A DNA stretch of 5,170 nucleotides from Cypionkella sp. (lineage in GTDB: Bacteria > Pseudomonadota > Alphaproteobacteria > Rhodobacterales > Rhodobacteraceae). Both the position numbers and the translations under genes were made by a program. The stretch covers positions 1 to 5,170 of the forward strand of contig JAGPBG010000194.1 of NCBI GenBank assembly GCA_018063485.1, in the 5' to 3' direction. This document shows, piece after piece, positions 1 through 5,170 of the stretch. Positions within the stretch are counted from its first letter, which is position 1, and each line of letters begins with the position of its first letter. The notes under the pieces were generated by a model. The model saw only the letters and a program-made list of their open reading frames with translations. It did no database searches and had not been told where the DNA came from.

Positions 1-450
1 GGGCGCAGCCATCCCCTGAATGTGACCTTGAATCGCCGCCCTGGTCAGCATTGCAGAGTCCAGCCCATGACCTGCAACCTGATCAAGCCAGATTTGATAT
101 CCGGCCATGTCGGCCTCGGTCCGTGCCAGATACATCACCCCTTGCTGGCGAAACCCCAGATCCGCACCGACCTCTTTCGTCAGGCCCTGCCATATCCGCA
201 GGCTTTCGATCATAATTGGCACTTCGCTGGGATCGCGGCCCTGTTGGCGGATCCAGCCCCAATTCCGGCTTGACTGCTCACCGCCGATCCGGCCCTTTTC
301 GCACAGAACCACGCTTTGCCCGGCCTCGGCCAGAAAAAACGCCGTCATCACCCCGGCGATACCGCCGCCGATCACCACGGTATCGCAACGCGCCGGCAAA
401 GGCCCGGCAAACCGCGCAGGTGTCTCCATCGAGAATGGAAATCGGGTCAT
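1..450 (-). CDS. FAD-dependent oxidoreductase, DAO family (N-terminal 150 residues, runs off the window)
   Basis: The reading frame is open from ATG at 450 to the window edge, giving 150 residues with no stop, so the C-terminal part is missing. Residues 24-55 form a Rossmann beta-alpha-beta unit: VVIGGGIAG with the GxGxxG dinucleotide-binding glycines at 28-33, then VVLCEKG, whose Glu51 should bind the FAD ribose. It is followed by GRIGGEQSSRNWGW (54-66), the usual flavin-contact segment of D-amino-acid-oxidase-like proteins (compare the G-x-S-x-RN-x-G segment of OrdL/PuuB-type amine oxidases). The family oxidises amines or amino acids such as glycine, sarcosine, D-amino acids or gamma-glutamylputrescine, giving an imine and reduced flavin; the substrate cannot be read from this part. 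The start is set by GAGGAG five bases upstream and by the ATGA overlap with the upstream deacetylase gene, so the two are almost certainly co-translated. Met8 is a less likely start. Class assignment is firm, substrate unknown. Confidence 0.88.
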   Translation of the reverse strand, partial: MTRFPFSMETPARFAGPLPARCDTVVIGGGIAGVMTAFFLAEAGQSVVLCEKGRIGGEQSSRNWGWIRQQGRDPSEVPIMIESLRIWQGLTKEVGADLGFRQQGVMYLARTEADMAGYQIWLDQVAGHGLDSAMLTRAAIQGHIQGMAAP

Positions 451-1604
451 GCCAACTCCTCGATCAGGGCCTGCATGAACCGCCCCGCCGCCTCGAATTC
501 GCTGATTTCCAGATATTCATCTGCCTTGTGCGCCTGCGCAATATCGCCGGGGCCACAGACTATCGCGGAATATCCCGCATCCTGAAACTGTCCGGCCTCG
601 GTGCCATAGCTGACGACACCGGTATCATTCCGGCCCGTCAGTCGCCGTACCAAGGCCTCGGCCGCACCTTCAACTTCGGGGTGCAGCATCGGAAAGCCGT
701 ATTCCTTGACCACATTCACCGCAGCCTCCGGCCGCACTGCCTGCATTGCCGCCTGAACCCGTGCCGCCTCGGCCTCGAACTCACGCCCCAGCGCATCAAT
801 ATCCTCTCCGGGCACCGCGCGGATTTCCACCGGAAACCGGCAATCCCCGGCGGTGATATTATCCGCCGTCCCGCCATGGATGATCCCCACATGCAGGGTC
901 GAGAACGGCGGATGGAACGGAGCCGCCATCGGGGTGATCGTGCGCGCCTGAATAGCGGCGTTGCGCTCATTCAACCACTGGATCAGCCGCGCGGCCTCCA
1001 TCACCGCACTCACCCCGTAGGGGAGCAGCGAGCTGTGCACCTCATAGCCGCGCACATGCACCAGATAGCCAATGCTGCCCTTGTGGCCGTTGATCGGCGT
1101 CATCTTGCTTGGCTCACCGATCACCGCAACCGAGGCCTTGGGCAACAAACCCTGCATCGCCGCAATCATCGGTGGCGCGCCCACACAGCCCAATTCTTCG
1201 TCATAAGACAGCGCCAGTTGCATGGGCCTGCGCAACCCCCGCCTGTGCGCCGCCACCATCGCCGCAATGGCATGGGCGACAAAGCCCTTCATGTCGCAAG
1301 TGCCCCGGCCATAAAGCCGGCCCTCGCGCTCGGTCAGAGTCCAGGGATCGCTGGCCCAATCCTGCCCCTCGACCGGCACCACATCGGTATGGCCTGACAG
1401 AACCACCCCGTCCGGCTCCATCGGCCCGACATGGGCAAAGAGCGCCGCCTTCTGGCGATCCTCATTCCAATTGCGATGGGAAGGGATGCCATGCCCGGCC
1501 AGATAGCCCTCGACCCAATCAATCAGCGGCAGATTGCTGTCATGGCTGACGGTCGGAAAGGCCACCAACCGCTCCAGAATGTCGCGCGCGCTCAACACAT
1601 CCAT
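447..1604 (-). CDS. argE: M20-family metallohydrolase, acetylornithine deacetylase type
   Basis: 385 residues, full length for the ArgE group (about 380-390). Members hydrolyse N2-acetyl-L-ornithine or related N-acyl amino acids to the free amine and acetate, using two cytoplasmic zinc ions. The metal site is complete: SGHTDVVP with His72 and Asp74, GRGTCDMKG with bridging Asp104, YDEELGC with probable catalytic base Glu136 and ligand Glu137, IGEP with Glu164, and AQAHKADE with His359. The central lid/dimerisation domain (about 175-295) carries the GYEVHSS segment with His190 and the GGTADNITAGD segment. The start at 1604 has AAAAGG seven bases upstream; two nearby upstream ATGs are out of frame. 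It lies 100 bp after ackA with no terminator and overlaps the FAD oxidoreductase gene by four bases. Many Alphaproteobacteria use ArgJ rather than ArgE for arginine synthesis, and the oxidase partner hints at a catabolic role on another N-acyl amine, so the exact substrate is uncertain. Confidence 0.88.
   Translation of the reverse strand: MDVLSARDILERLVAFPTVSHDSNLPLIDWVEGYLAGHGIPSHRNWNEDRQKAALFAHVGPMEPDGVVLSGHTDVVPVEGQDWASDPWTLTEREGRLYGRGTCDMKGFVAHAIAAMVAAHRRGLRRPMQLALSYDEELGCVGAPPMIAAMQGLLPKASVAVIGEPSKMTPINGHKGSIGYLVHVRGYEVHSSLLPYGVSAVMEAARLIQWLNERNAAIQARTITPMAAPFHPPFSTLHVGIIHGGTADNITAGDCRFPVEIRAVPGEDIDALGREFEAEAARVQAAMQAVRPEAAVNVVKEYGFPMLHPEVEGAAEALVRRLTGRNDTGVVSYGTEAGQFQDAGYSAIVCGPGDIAQAHKADEYLEISEFEAAGRFMQALIEELA
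451..461 (-). promoter_or_regulatory. Ribosome binding site inside the deacetylase gene, serving the oxidoreductase
   Basis: On the minus strand GAGGAG (461-456) lies five bases before the ATG at 450. It falls within the last codons of the deacetylase gene, encoding the two Glu residues of its C-terminal EELA. It fixes Met1 of the oxidoreductase as the start and, with the ATGA overlap, indicates translational coupling. Confidence 0.75.
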
Positions 1605-1617
1605 ACCATCGCCTTTT
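1605..1617 (-). promoter_or_regulatory. Ribosome binding site of the deacetylase gene
   Basis: AAAAGG at 1617-1612 (minus strand) stands seven bases before the ATG at 1604. Two other ATGs nearby (starting at 1620 and 1609) are in other frames, so this site supports 1604 as the start of the M20 protein. Confidence 0.55.
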
Positions 1618-1704
1618 CATGTTCCACCGGCGCAGATTAGGCCGCGCAGCACCCCAAGGTCCACCGGAAAACCGCCACCACTTTGGCGAAATCCCCGCCC
1701 TGTG
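1605..1704 (-). other. 100-bp gap between ackA and the deacetylase gene, no terminator seen
   Basis: This is the longest non-coding stretch between ackA and the downstream pair. I see no GC-rich hairpin followed by a T run; the best inverted repeat is a four-base GGCG/CGCC stem (1685-1688 with 1696-1699) with no T tract. An 8-base direct repeat TCCACCGG lies at 1623-1630 and 1660-1667 but resembles common coding sequence nearby. The gap is long enough for a separate promoter, but none stands out. Read-through from pta-ackA therefore looks possible, while an independent promoter cannot be excluded. Confidence 0.4.
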
Positions 1705-2844
1705 TCAGCTCTCCGCCAAACCCAGAACCGCCGCCGCAATCACACGTTCCTCATCGGTCGGCAGCACAAGAACCTGCACCGCAGCGCCCCCTATCTGCAC
1801 CGCATTTGCAGCATTTGCCACCGGATCGACCGCCACCCCCATCCAGCCCAGCCCTTCGCAAATATCCGCGCGCATCCGCACCGAGTTTTCACCAATTCCA
1901 CCGGTAAACACCAAAATATCCAGCCCGCCAATGCTGGCCGCCATCGCTGCAATCGCTTGCCGCGCCGTGCGGGCAAACAGCGCCAAAGCCTGCGCCGCCG
2001 CCGGATCGCCCGAGGCCTCAAGCCTGCGTACATCGCCACTGATCCCCGAAACCCCCAAAAGCCCCGACCGGTTGTAAAGCAGATCGCTCACATCCGCCGT
2101 CGAATAGCCTTGCGACTCCATCAGATACAGCAATACCCCCGGATCAATCGCCCCCGAGCGGGTGCCCATCATCAAGCCATCAAGCGCCGTCATCCCCATG
2201 GTGGTTGCCATGCTCTTGCCGCCCTGCATCGCGCAAAGGCTGGCCCCATTGCCCAGATGCGCCACAACCACCCGTGCCGTTTCGTCGATCTTTCCGGCCA
2301 GACTATCAGCGATGAACTGATAGGAAAGCCCGTGAAAGCCGTAGCGCTGCACCCCGGCCTCATGCAAATCGCGCGGAATGGCAAAGCGTTGGGCAATCTC
2401 GGGCTGGCTGCGGTGAAAGGCGGTATCAAAACACCCCACCTGTCGCGCCTCGGGCCAAACCTTGCCCGCAGCCGCAACGCCTGCCAGATTATGCGGCATA
2501 TGCAAAGGCGCCAGCGGGGCCAGCGCGTGCAACTCTTGCATGGCGGTGGCATCCAGAACCACTGGCGCACCAAAATGCCGCCCACCATGCACAATCCGAT
2601 GCCCGACTGCCGCCACATCGGGAAAACGGTCCCGCAATTGCCCCAGCAACCAATGCAGCAGTCCAAAGTCGTCCAATTCAGGCACCACAGCAACGATAGC
2701 CAAAGCCTCTGGTGCCAGCTTCAAAACCGCCCGGCCCTGCCCGATCCCGCTCAAATTGCCCCGCAGCACCGGCTCTTGCCCCGGCGCGTCATAGGCTGCG
2801 AATTTGATCGAAGACGATCCGGTGTTCAGCACCAGAACCGTCAT
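1705..2844 (-). CDS. ackA: Acetate kinase (acetate/propionate kinase family)
   Basis: 379 residues, somewhat short of the usual 400 because the region between the first two motifs is trimmed. It catalyses reversible transfer of phosphate between ATP and acetate, giving acetyl phosphate, in the cytoplasm. All family signatures are present in order: NTGSSSIKF (7-15) with the phosphate-contacting Asn7; GHRIVHGG (81-88) with Arg83; CFDTAFH (138-144) with the catalytic Asp140; YGFHG with His171; HLGNGAS (196-202); MGTRSGAIDP with Arg229; FTGGIGEN (313-320); and PTDEE near 362-366, which supplies the magnesium-binding Glu. The start at 2844 overlaps the stop of the upstream phosphotransacetylase gene (ATGA) and has only a weak AGG six bases upstream, so initiation probably depends on coupling. 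The pairing indicates the Pta-AckA acetate overflow or assimilation route. Propionate as substrate cannot be excluded from sequence. Confidence 0.96.
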   Translation of the reverse strand: MTVLVLNTGSSSIKFAAYDAPGQEPVLRGNLSGIGQGRAVLKLAPEALAIVAVVPELDDFGLLHWLLGQLRDRFPDVAAVGHRIVHGGRHFGAPVVLDATAMQELHALAPLAPLHMPHNLAGVAAAGKVWPEARQVGCFDTAFHRSQPEIAQRFAIPRDLHEAGVQRYGFHGLSYQFIADSLAGKIDETARVVVAHLGNGASLCAMQGGKSMATTMGMTALDGLMMGTRSGAIDPGVLLYLMESQGYSTADVSDLLYNRSGLLGVSGISGDVRRLEASGDPAAAQALALFARTARQAIAAMAASIGGLDILVFTGGIGENSVRMRADICEGLGWMGVAVDPVANAANAVQIGGAAVQVLVLPTDEERVIAAAVLGLAES

Positions 2845-4220
2845 GCCTTGCCTGCGGTCAGCATGTGGCGCTGATGCGCCGCGAAAAGCGTGGCCAGGGC
2901 CGCCGAGGCCACCCGTGCCGCCACCCCATCCGACCGGCTGGTCAGAATGATCGGCACCCTTGCCCCCAGAGCCAGCCCTGCAGATTGCGCTCCTGCCAGA
3001 TAAATCAATTGCTTGGCGATCATATTACCCGACACCATATCCGGGGCCACCAGAATATCGGCCTGCCCCGCCACCACTGATACGATATCCTTGGCCTTTG
3101 CCGCCTCCAGCGAAACCGCATTGTCGAACGCCAAAGGCCCATCCAGCACGCCACCGCTGATCTGCCCGCGCTCGGCCATCTTGCAAAGTGCCGCCGCTTC
3201 CACGGTTGAGCGGATCGCGGGCGTCACAGTTTCCACCGCTGACAGGATTGCCACTTTCGGCAGTTTGATCCCCAAAGCATGGGCCAGATCAATCGCATTC
3301 TGGATGATGTCACGCTTGGCGTTCAAATCCGGCTCGATGTTGATCGCGGCGTCGGTGATGAACAAGGGCTTGTCATAGTGCGGCACATCCAGCGCGAAGA
3401 CATGACTGATCCGCCGCTCGGTTCGCAGGCCCGTCGCGCTATCCACCACCGCCGCCATGATCTCATCGGTGTGCAGCTTGCCCTTCATCAGCGCCGCCAC
3501 CTTTCCCTCCCGTGCCATTGCCACGCCTGCCGCCGCCGCTGCATGGCTGTGCGCAGTGTCCACCAACTCGATCCCGTCCAAACTCACGCCCTGCGCCACG
3601 GCCACCGCTCTGATCTTGGCCAATGGCCCCACCAGAACCGGCACGATCAGCCCGGCATCTCGCGCAGCCAAAGCCCCCAGCAAGCTGTCGGCATCACAAG
3701 GATGAATCACCGCCGTAGCAATCGCCCCCACCGCCTGCGCTGCCGCCACCAGTTGCGCATGACGCGCCCCGCGCACATGCAGATGCACCGCAGGCAATTC
3801 CCGCCGGGGCCTGCGCACCTTTTCCTTGGGCGCAATCACTTTGGCCCGCCCCGAAATCAGCACCTCACCCACCGCGCCCAGACATTGACAGCTCAACACC
3901 ACAAGCCCGCCTGCGGCTTTTTCCAGCACTGTCACAATAACCGTCACCGTATCCCCGACTGCGATGGCGCGATGAAATTCCAGCGACTGCGACACATAGG
4001 CCGTGCCCACCCCCGGCAATTCCGACCCAAGCACCGCCGCAATCAACGCTGTGCCCCACATGCCTTGCTCGATATCTTCGCAAGCGGCGTCTTGCACCGG
4101 GGCAACATCACCCGAAAGGATGCCGAACAGATCAATATCCGCTTGCCCCAAAACCCGCTCGATCCGGGCGGTGTCGCCCACTGCGATCTCGTCAAAGGTC
4201 TTGTTTTCAATATATTGCAT
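2841..4220 (-). CDS. pta: Two-domain phosphate acetyltransferase with N-terminal MaoC/PhaJ-like hot-dog domain
   Basis: 459 residues. The C-terminal half (about 150-455) is a phosphate acetyl/butyryltransferase, interconverting acyl-CoA plus phosphate and acyl phosphate plus CoA. It shows MKGKLHTDEIM (245-255), LDGPLAFDNAVS (359-370), VSGNMIAKQLIYLAG (396-410) and LTSRSD (426-431), whose Ser428-Arg429 should match the catalytic Ser-Arg pair of methanogen Pta. The N-terminal part (1-130) resembles the (R)-specific enoyl-CoA hydratase/MaoC fold, including a GMWGTALIAAVLG helix and the AVGDTVTV strand. Its active-site motif is altered: SGD keeps Asp38, but the expected His is Gln43 and the later HGM is QGM (Gln52), so hydratase activity is doubtful. 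A basic linker (KEKVRRPRR, 132-140) joins the domains. The start at 4220 is fixed by AAGGAG eight bases upstream; a longer frame would begin inside the pntB terminator. The gene overlaps ackA by four bases. Acetyl versus butyryl preference is open. Confidence 0.93.
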   Translation of the reverse strand: MQYIENKTFDEIAVGDTARIERVLGQADIDLFGILSGDVAPVQDAACEDIEQGMWGTALIAAVLGSELPGVGTAYVSQSLEFHRAIAVGDTVTVIVTVLEKAAGGLVVLSCQCLGAVGEVLISGRAKVIAPKEKVRRPRRELPAVHLHVRGARHAQLVAAAQAVGAIATAVIHPCDADSLLGALAARDAGLIVPVLVGPLAKIRAVAVAQGVSLDGIELVDTAHSHAAAAAGVAMAREGKVAALMKGKLHTDEIMAAVVDSATGLRTERRISHVFALDVPHYDKPLFITDAAINIEPDLNAKRDIIQNAIDLAHALGIKLPKVAILSAVETVTPAIRSTVEAAALCKMAERGQISGGVLDGPLAFDNAVSLEAAKAKDIVSVVAGQADILVAPDMVSGNMIAKQLIYLAGAQSAGLALGARVPIILTSRSDGVAARVASAALATLFAAHQRHMLTAGKA

Positions 4221-4234
4221 CCGGCCATCTCCTT
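4221..4234 (-). promoter_or_regulatory. Ribosome binding site deciding the phosphotransacetylase start
   Basis: AAGGAG at 4234-4229 on the minus strand is a near-ideal Shine-Dalgarno sequence, eight bases before the ATG at 4220. The protein then begins MQYIENKTFDEIAVG, which is how I recall this family usually starting, so the in-frame extension up to 4322 should not be annotated. Confidence 0.8.
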
Positions 4235-4265
4235 GTGATCTCCGCGCGATCTTAACCCGCAACGC

Positions 4266-4287
4266 CTGTGGATACAGATTTTTCTGT
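4266..4287. promoter_or_regulatory. Three alternating CTGT/ACAG half-sites upstream of the pta-ackA operon (possible operator)
   Basis: On the plus strand the order is CTGT (4266-4269), GGAT, ACAG (4274-4277), six bases ATTTTT, CTGT (4284-4287). The central ACAG makes an inverted repeat with each neighbour; the right-hand one is a perfect five-base palindrome, ACAGA-TTTT-TCTGT (4274-4287). It sits 46-67 bp before the pta start codon and downstream of the pntB terminator, where an operator or promoter would be expected. No regulator can be named, and no convincing -35/-10 pair could be placed. Being regulatory is inference; the repeat itself is seen directly. Confidence 0.35.
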
Positions 4288-4301
4288 GCGTCCCGTTGCC
4301 G

Positions 4302-4336
4302 CAAAGCAAAAGGCCCCGCCATGACAGCGGGGCCTT
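4302..4336 (-). terminator. Intrinsic terminator of pntB
   Basis: A perfect 10-bp stem, AAGGCCCCGC at 4336-4327 pairing with GCGGGGCCTT at 4319-4310 in the minus-strand sense, encloses a 7-base loop (4326-4320). The T-rich tail TTTTGCTTTG overlaps the stem end and reaches 4302. It begins 23 bp after the pntB stop codon. On the plus strand the stem is followed only by TTGCGT, so it acts mainly on minus-strand transcripts. It separates the pnt operon from pta-ackA. Confidence 0.88.
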
Positions 4337-4359
4337 GCGTAGGCTGCGCTAGCCGCGCC

Positions 4360-5170
4360 TCACTCGATCATCGGCAACAACGCATCCAGCGATTTCTTGG
4401 CGTCCCCATAGAACATCCGGGTGTTGTCCTTGAAGAACAACGGGTTCTCGATCCCGGAGTAACCCGTGCCCTGCCCGCGCTTGGACACAAACACCTGCTT
4501 GGCTTTCCAGCACTCCAACACCGGCATCCCCGCGATGGGTGAGTTCGGGTCTTCTTGGGCCGCCGGGTTCACGATGTCATTCGAGCCGATCACGATGGCC
4601 ACATCTGTCGAGGGGAAATCCTCGTTGATCTCGTCCATCTCCAGCACGATATCATAGGGCACCTTGGCCTCGGCCAAGAGCACATTCATATGCCCCGGCA
4701 AGCGCCCCGCTACCGGATGAATGGCGAAACGCACGGTCTTGCCCCTCGCCCGCAACTTGCGCGTCAGTTCCGATACCGCTTGCTGCGCCTGTGCCACCGC
4801 CATGCCGTATCCCGGAATGATGATAACCGAATCCGCATCATTCAGCGCCGCCGCCACGCCTTCGGCATCAATCGCGATCTGCTCGCCGCTGATCTCCATC
4901 GCCGGGCCTGTGGTGGTGCCAAAGCCGCCGAGGATAACGCTGATGAACGATCGGTTCATCGCCTTGCACATGATATAGGACAGGATCGCACCTGATGAGC
5001 CTACCAGCGCCCCGGTCACGATCAGCAGATCATTGCCCAGCGTAAAGCCGATCGCCGCCGCCGCCCAACCCGAATACGAGTTCAGCATCGACACCACCAC
5101 CGGCATATCCGCGCCGCCAATCCCCATGATCAGATGATAGCCGATGAAAAGCGCAAACAGCGTCATCAGC
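4360..5170 (-). CDS. pntB: NAD(P) transhydrogenase subunit beta (C-terminal 269 residues, 5' end outside the window)
   Basis: The frame is open to the window edge; about 200 N-terminal residues of a usual 460-500 residue PntB are missing. This subunit of the inner-membrane proton-translocating transhydrogenase binds NADP(H) and couples hydride transfer from NADH to NADP+ to proton re-entry. The visible part starts within a membrane helix and shows the hallmark [20 protein letters not shown] and [20 protein letters not shown] helices (about residues 18-66 of the visible part). Domain III follows: [11 protein letters not shown] (119-129) for the NADP pyrophosphate, the [18 protein letters not shown] and MDEINEDF segments, [12 protein letters not shown], and the [16 protein letters not shown] loop near the C terminus, whose Lys-Arg should contact the NADP 2'-phosphate. 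The third loop residue is Gly where the E. coli protein has Ser. The stop at 4360 is followed by a strong terminator, so pntB is the last gene of its operon; pntA would be expected upstream, beyond the window. Confidence 0.97.
   Translation of the reverse strand, partial: LMTLFALFIGYHLIMGIGGADMPVVVSMLNSYSGWAAAAIGFTLGNDLLIVTGALVGSSGAILSYIMCKAMNRSFISVILGGFGTTTGPAMEISGEQIAIDAEGVAAALNDADSVIIIPGYGMAVAQAQQAVSELTRKLRARGKTVRFAIHPVAGRLPGHMNVLLAEAKVPYDIVLEMDEINEDFPSTDVAIVIGSNDIVNPAAQEDPNSPIAGMPVLECWKAKQVFVSKRGQGTGYSGIENPLFFKDNTRMFYGDAKKSLDALLPMIE

Noticed and set aside
216..1397. Long plus-strand open frame opposite the deacetylase gene (393 codons).
   Set aside because: It is antisense to a well-supported M20 gene, rich in Arg, His and Pro, with no recognisable motif. 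It is a shadow frame of high-GC coding sequence.
1623..1667. Direct repeat TCCACCGG at 1623-1630 and 1660-1667 in the ackA-deacetylase gap.
   Set aside because: Similar CCACCGG strings occur within the coding sequence nearby (for example around 825 and 1898), so the repeat is probably compositional.
1534..2874. Long plus-strand open frame opposite ackA (446 codons).
   Set aside because: It covers all of ackA, whose motifs are complete; the product is low-complexity Arg/His/Pro/Gln-rich with no domain signature.
4065..4107. Frameshift or pseudogene explanation for the odd MaoC motif.
   Set aside because: The frame continues cleanly into conserved hot-dog and transacetylase sequence, and the other two frames do not restore the NPxH motif.
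3279..4238. Plus-strand open frame opposite the phosphotransacetylase (319 codons).
   Set aside because: Antisense shadow with His/Arg-rich composition and no motif, opposite a confidently assigned gene.
4221..4300. Search for a sigma-70 type promoter for pta-ackA (candidates TTGCGG near 4304-4299 and TAAGAT near 4254-4249).
   Set aside because: No pair with acceptable -35 and -10 sequences at 16-18 bp spacing; a promoter is expected here but cannot be placed.
4298..4305. TTTGCGGCAA stretch next to the pntB terminator tail, resembling half of a TTTGCAAA-type site that I associate with short-chain acyl-CoA regulators of Rhodobacteraceae.
   Set aside because: Only a four-base inverted repeat with one centre base, a single copy, and partly inside the terminator tail; too weak to call an operator.
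4221..4322. In-frame N-terminal extension of the phosphotransacetylase starting at 4322 (34 extra residues).
   Set aside because: That ATG lies in the loop of the pntB terminator hairpin, has no ribosome binding site, and the extension resembles no domain. The start at 4220 has AAGGAG at good spacing and matches the family N terminus.

Overview
The window is about 62% G+C by impression and holds five protein-coding genes, all on the minus strand and packed almost end to end. The PntB, AckA and ArgE-type proteins and the two-domain hydratase/phosphotransacetylase look like those of Alphaproteobacteria, most likely Rhodobacteraceae (Rhodobacterales). That placement is by family resemblance only.

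Layout in the direction of transcription (right to left): (1) 5170-4360, the C-terminal part of pntB, the beta subunit of the proton-translocating NAD(P)+ transhydrogenase, cut by the window edge and closed by a strong intrinsic terminator at 4336-4302. (2) A 139-bp gap with that terminator, an unusual three-half-site CTGT/ACAG repeat, and a good ribosome binding site. (3) 4220-2841, a two-domain protein with an N-terminal MaoC/PhaJ-like hot-dog domain and a C-terminal phosphate acetyl/butyryltransferase domain. (4) 2844-1705, acetate kinase, starting inside the stop codon of the previous gene (ATGA). (5) A 100-bp gap with no terminator. (6) 1604-447, an M20-family acetylornithine-deacetylase-type metallohydrolase. 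(7) 450-1, the N-terminal 150 residues of an FAD-dependent DAO-family oxidoreductase, again starting by ATGA overlap and cut by the window edge.

Function: the Pta-type and AckA enzymes form the reversible acetyl-CoA / acetyl phosphate / acetate route and are translationally coupled. The deacetylase and the flavin oxidoreductase form a second coupled pair that would fit stepwise breakdown of an N-acylated amine or amino acid. With no terminator between the pairs, acetate released by the deacetylase could be reactivated by AckA-Pta. That link is inference.

The most unusual point is in the hot-dog domain of the phosphotransacetylase. The hydratase-2 motif keeps its Asp, but the catalytic His and a second conserved His are both Gln, and the loop between them is about seven residues shorter than in PhaJ. 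The enoyl-CoA hydratase activity usually annotated for this family is therefore probably lost here. I found no mobile element, CRISPR array, RNA gene, or clearly new multi-gene system.
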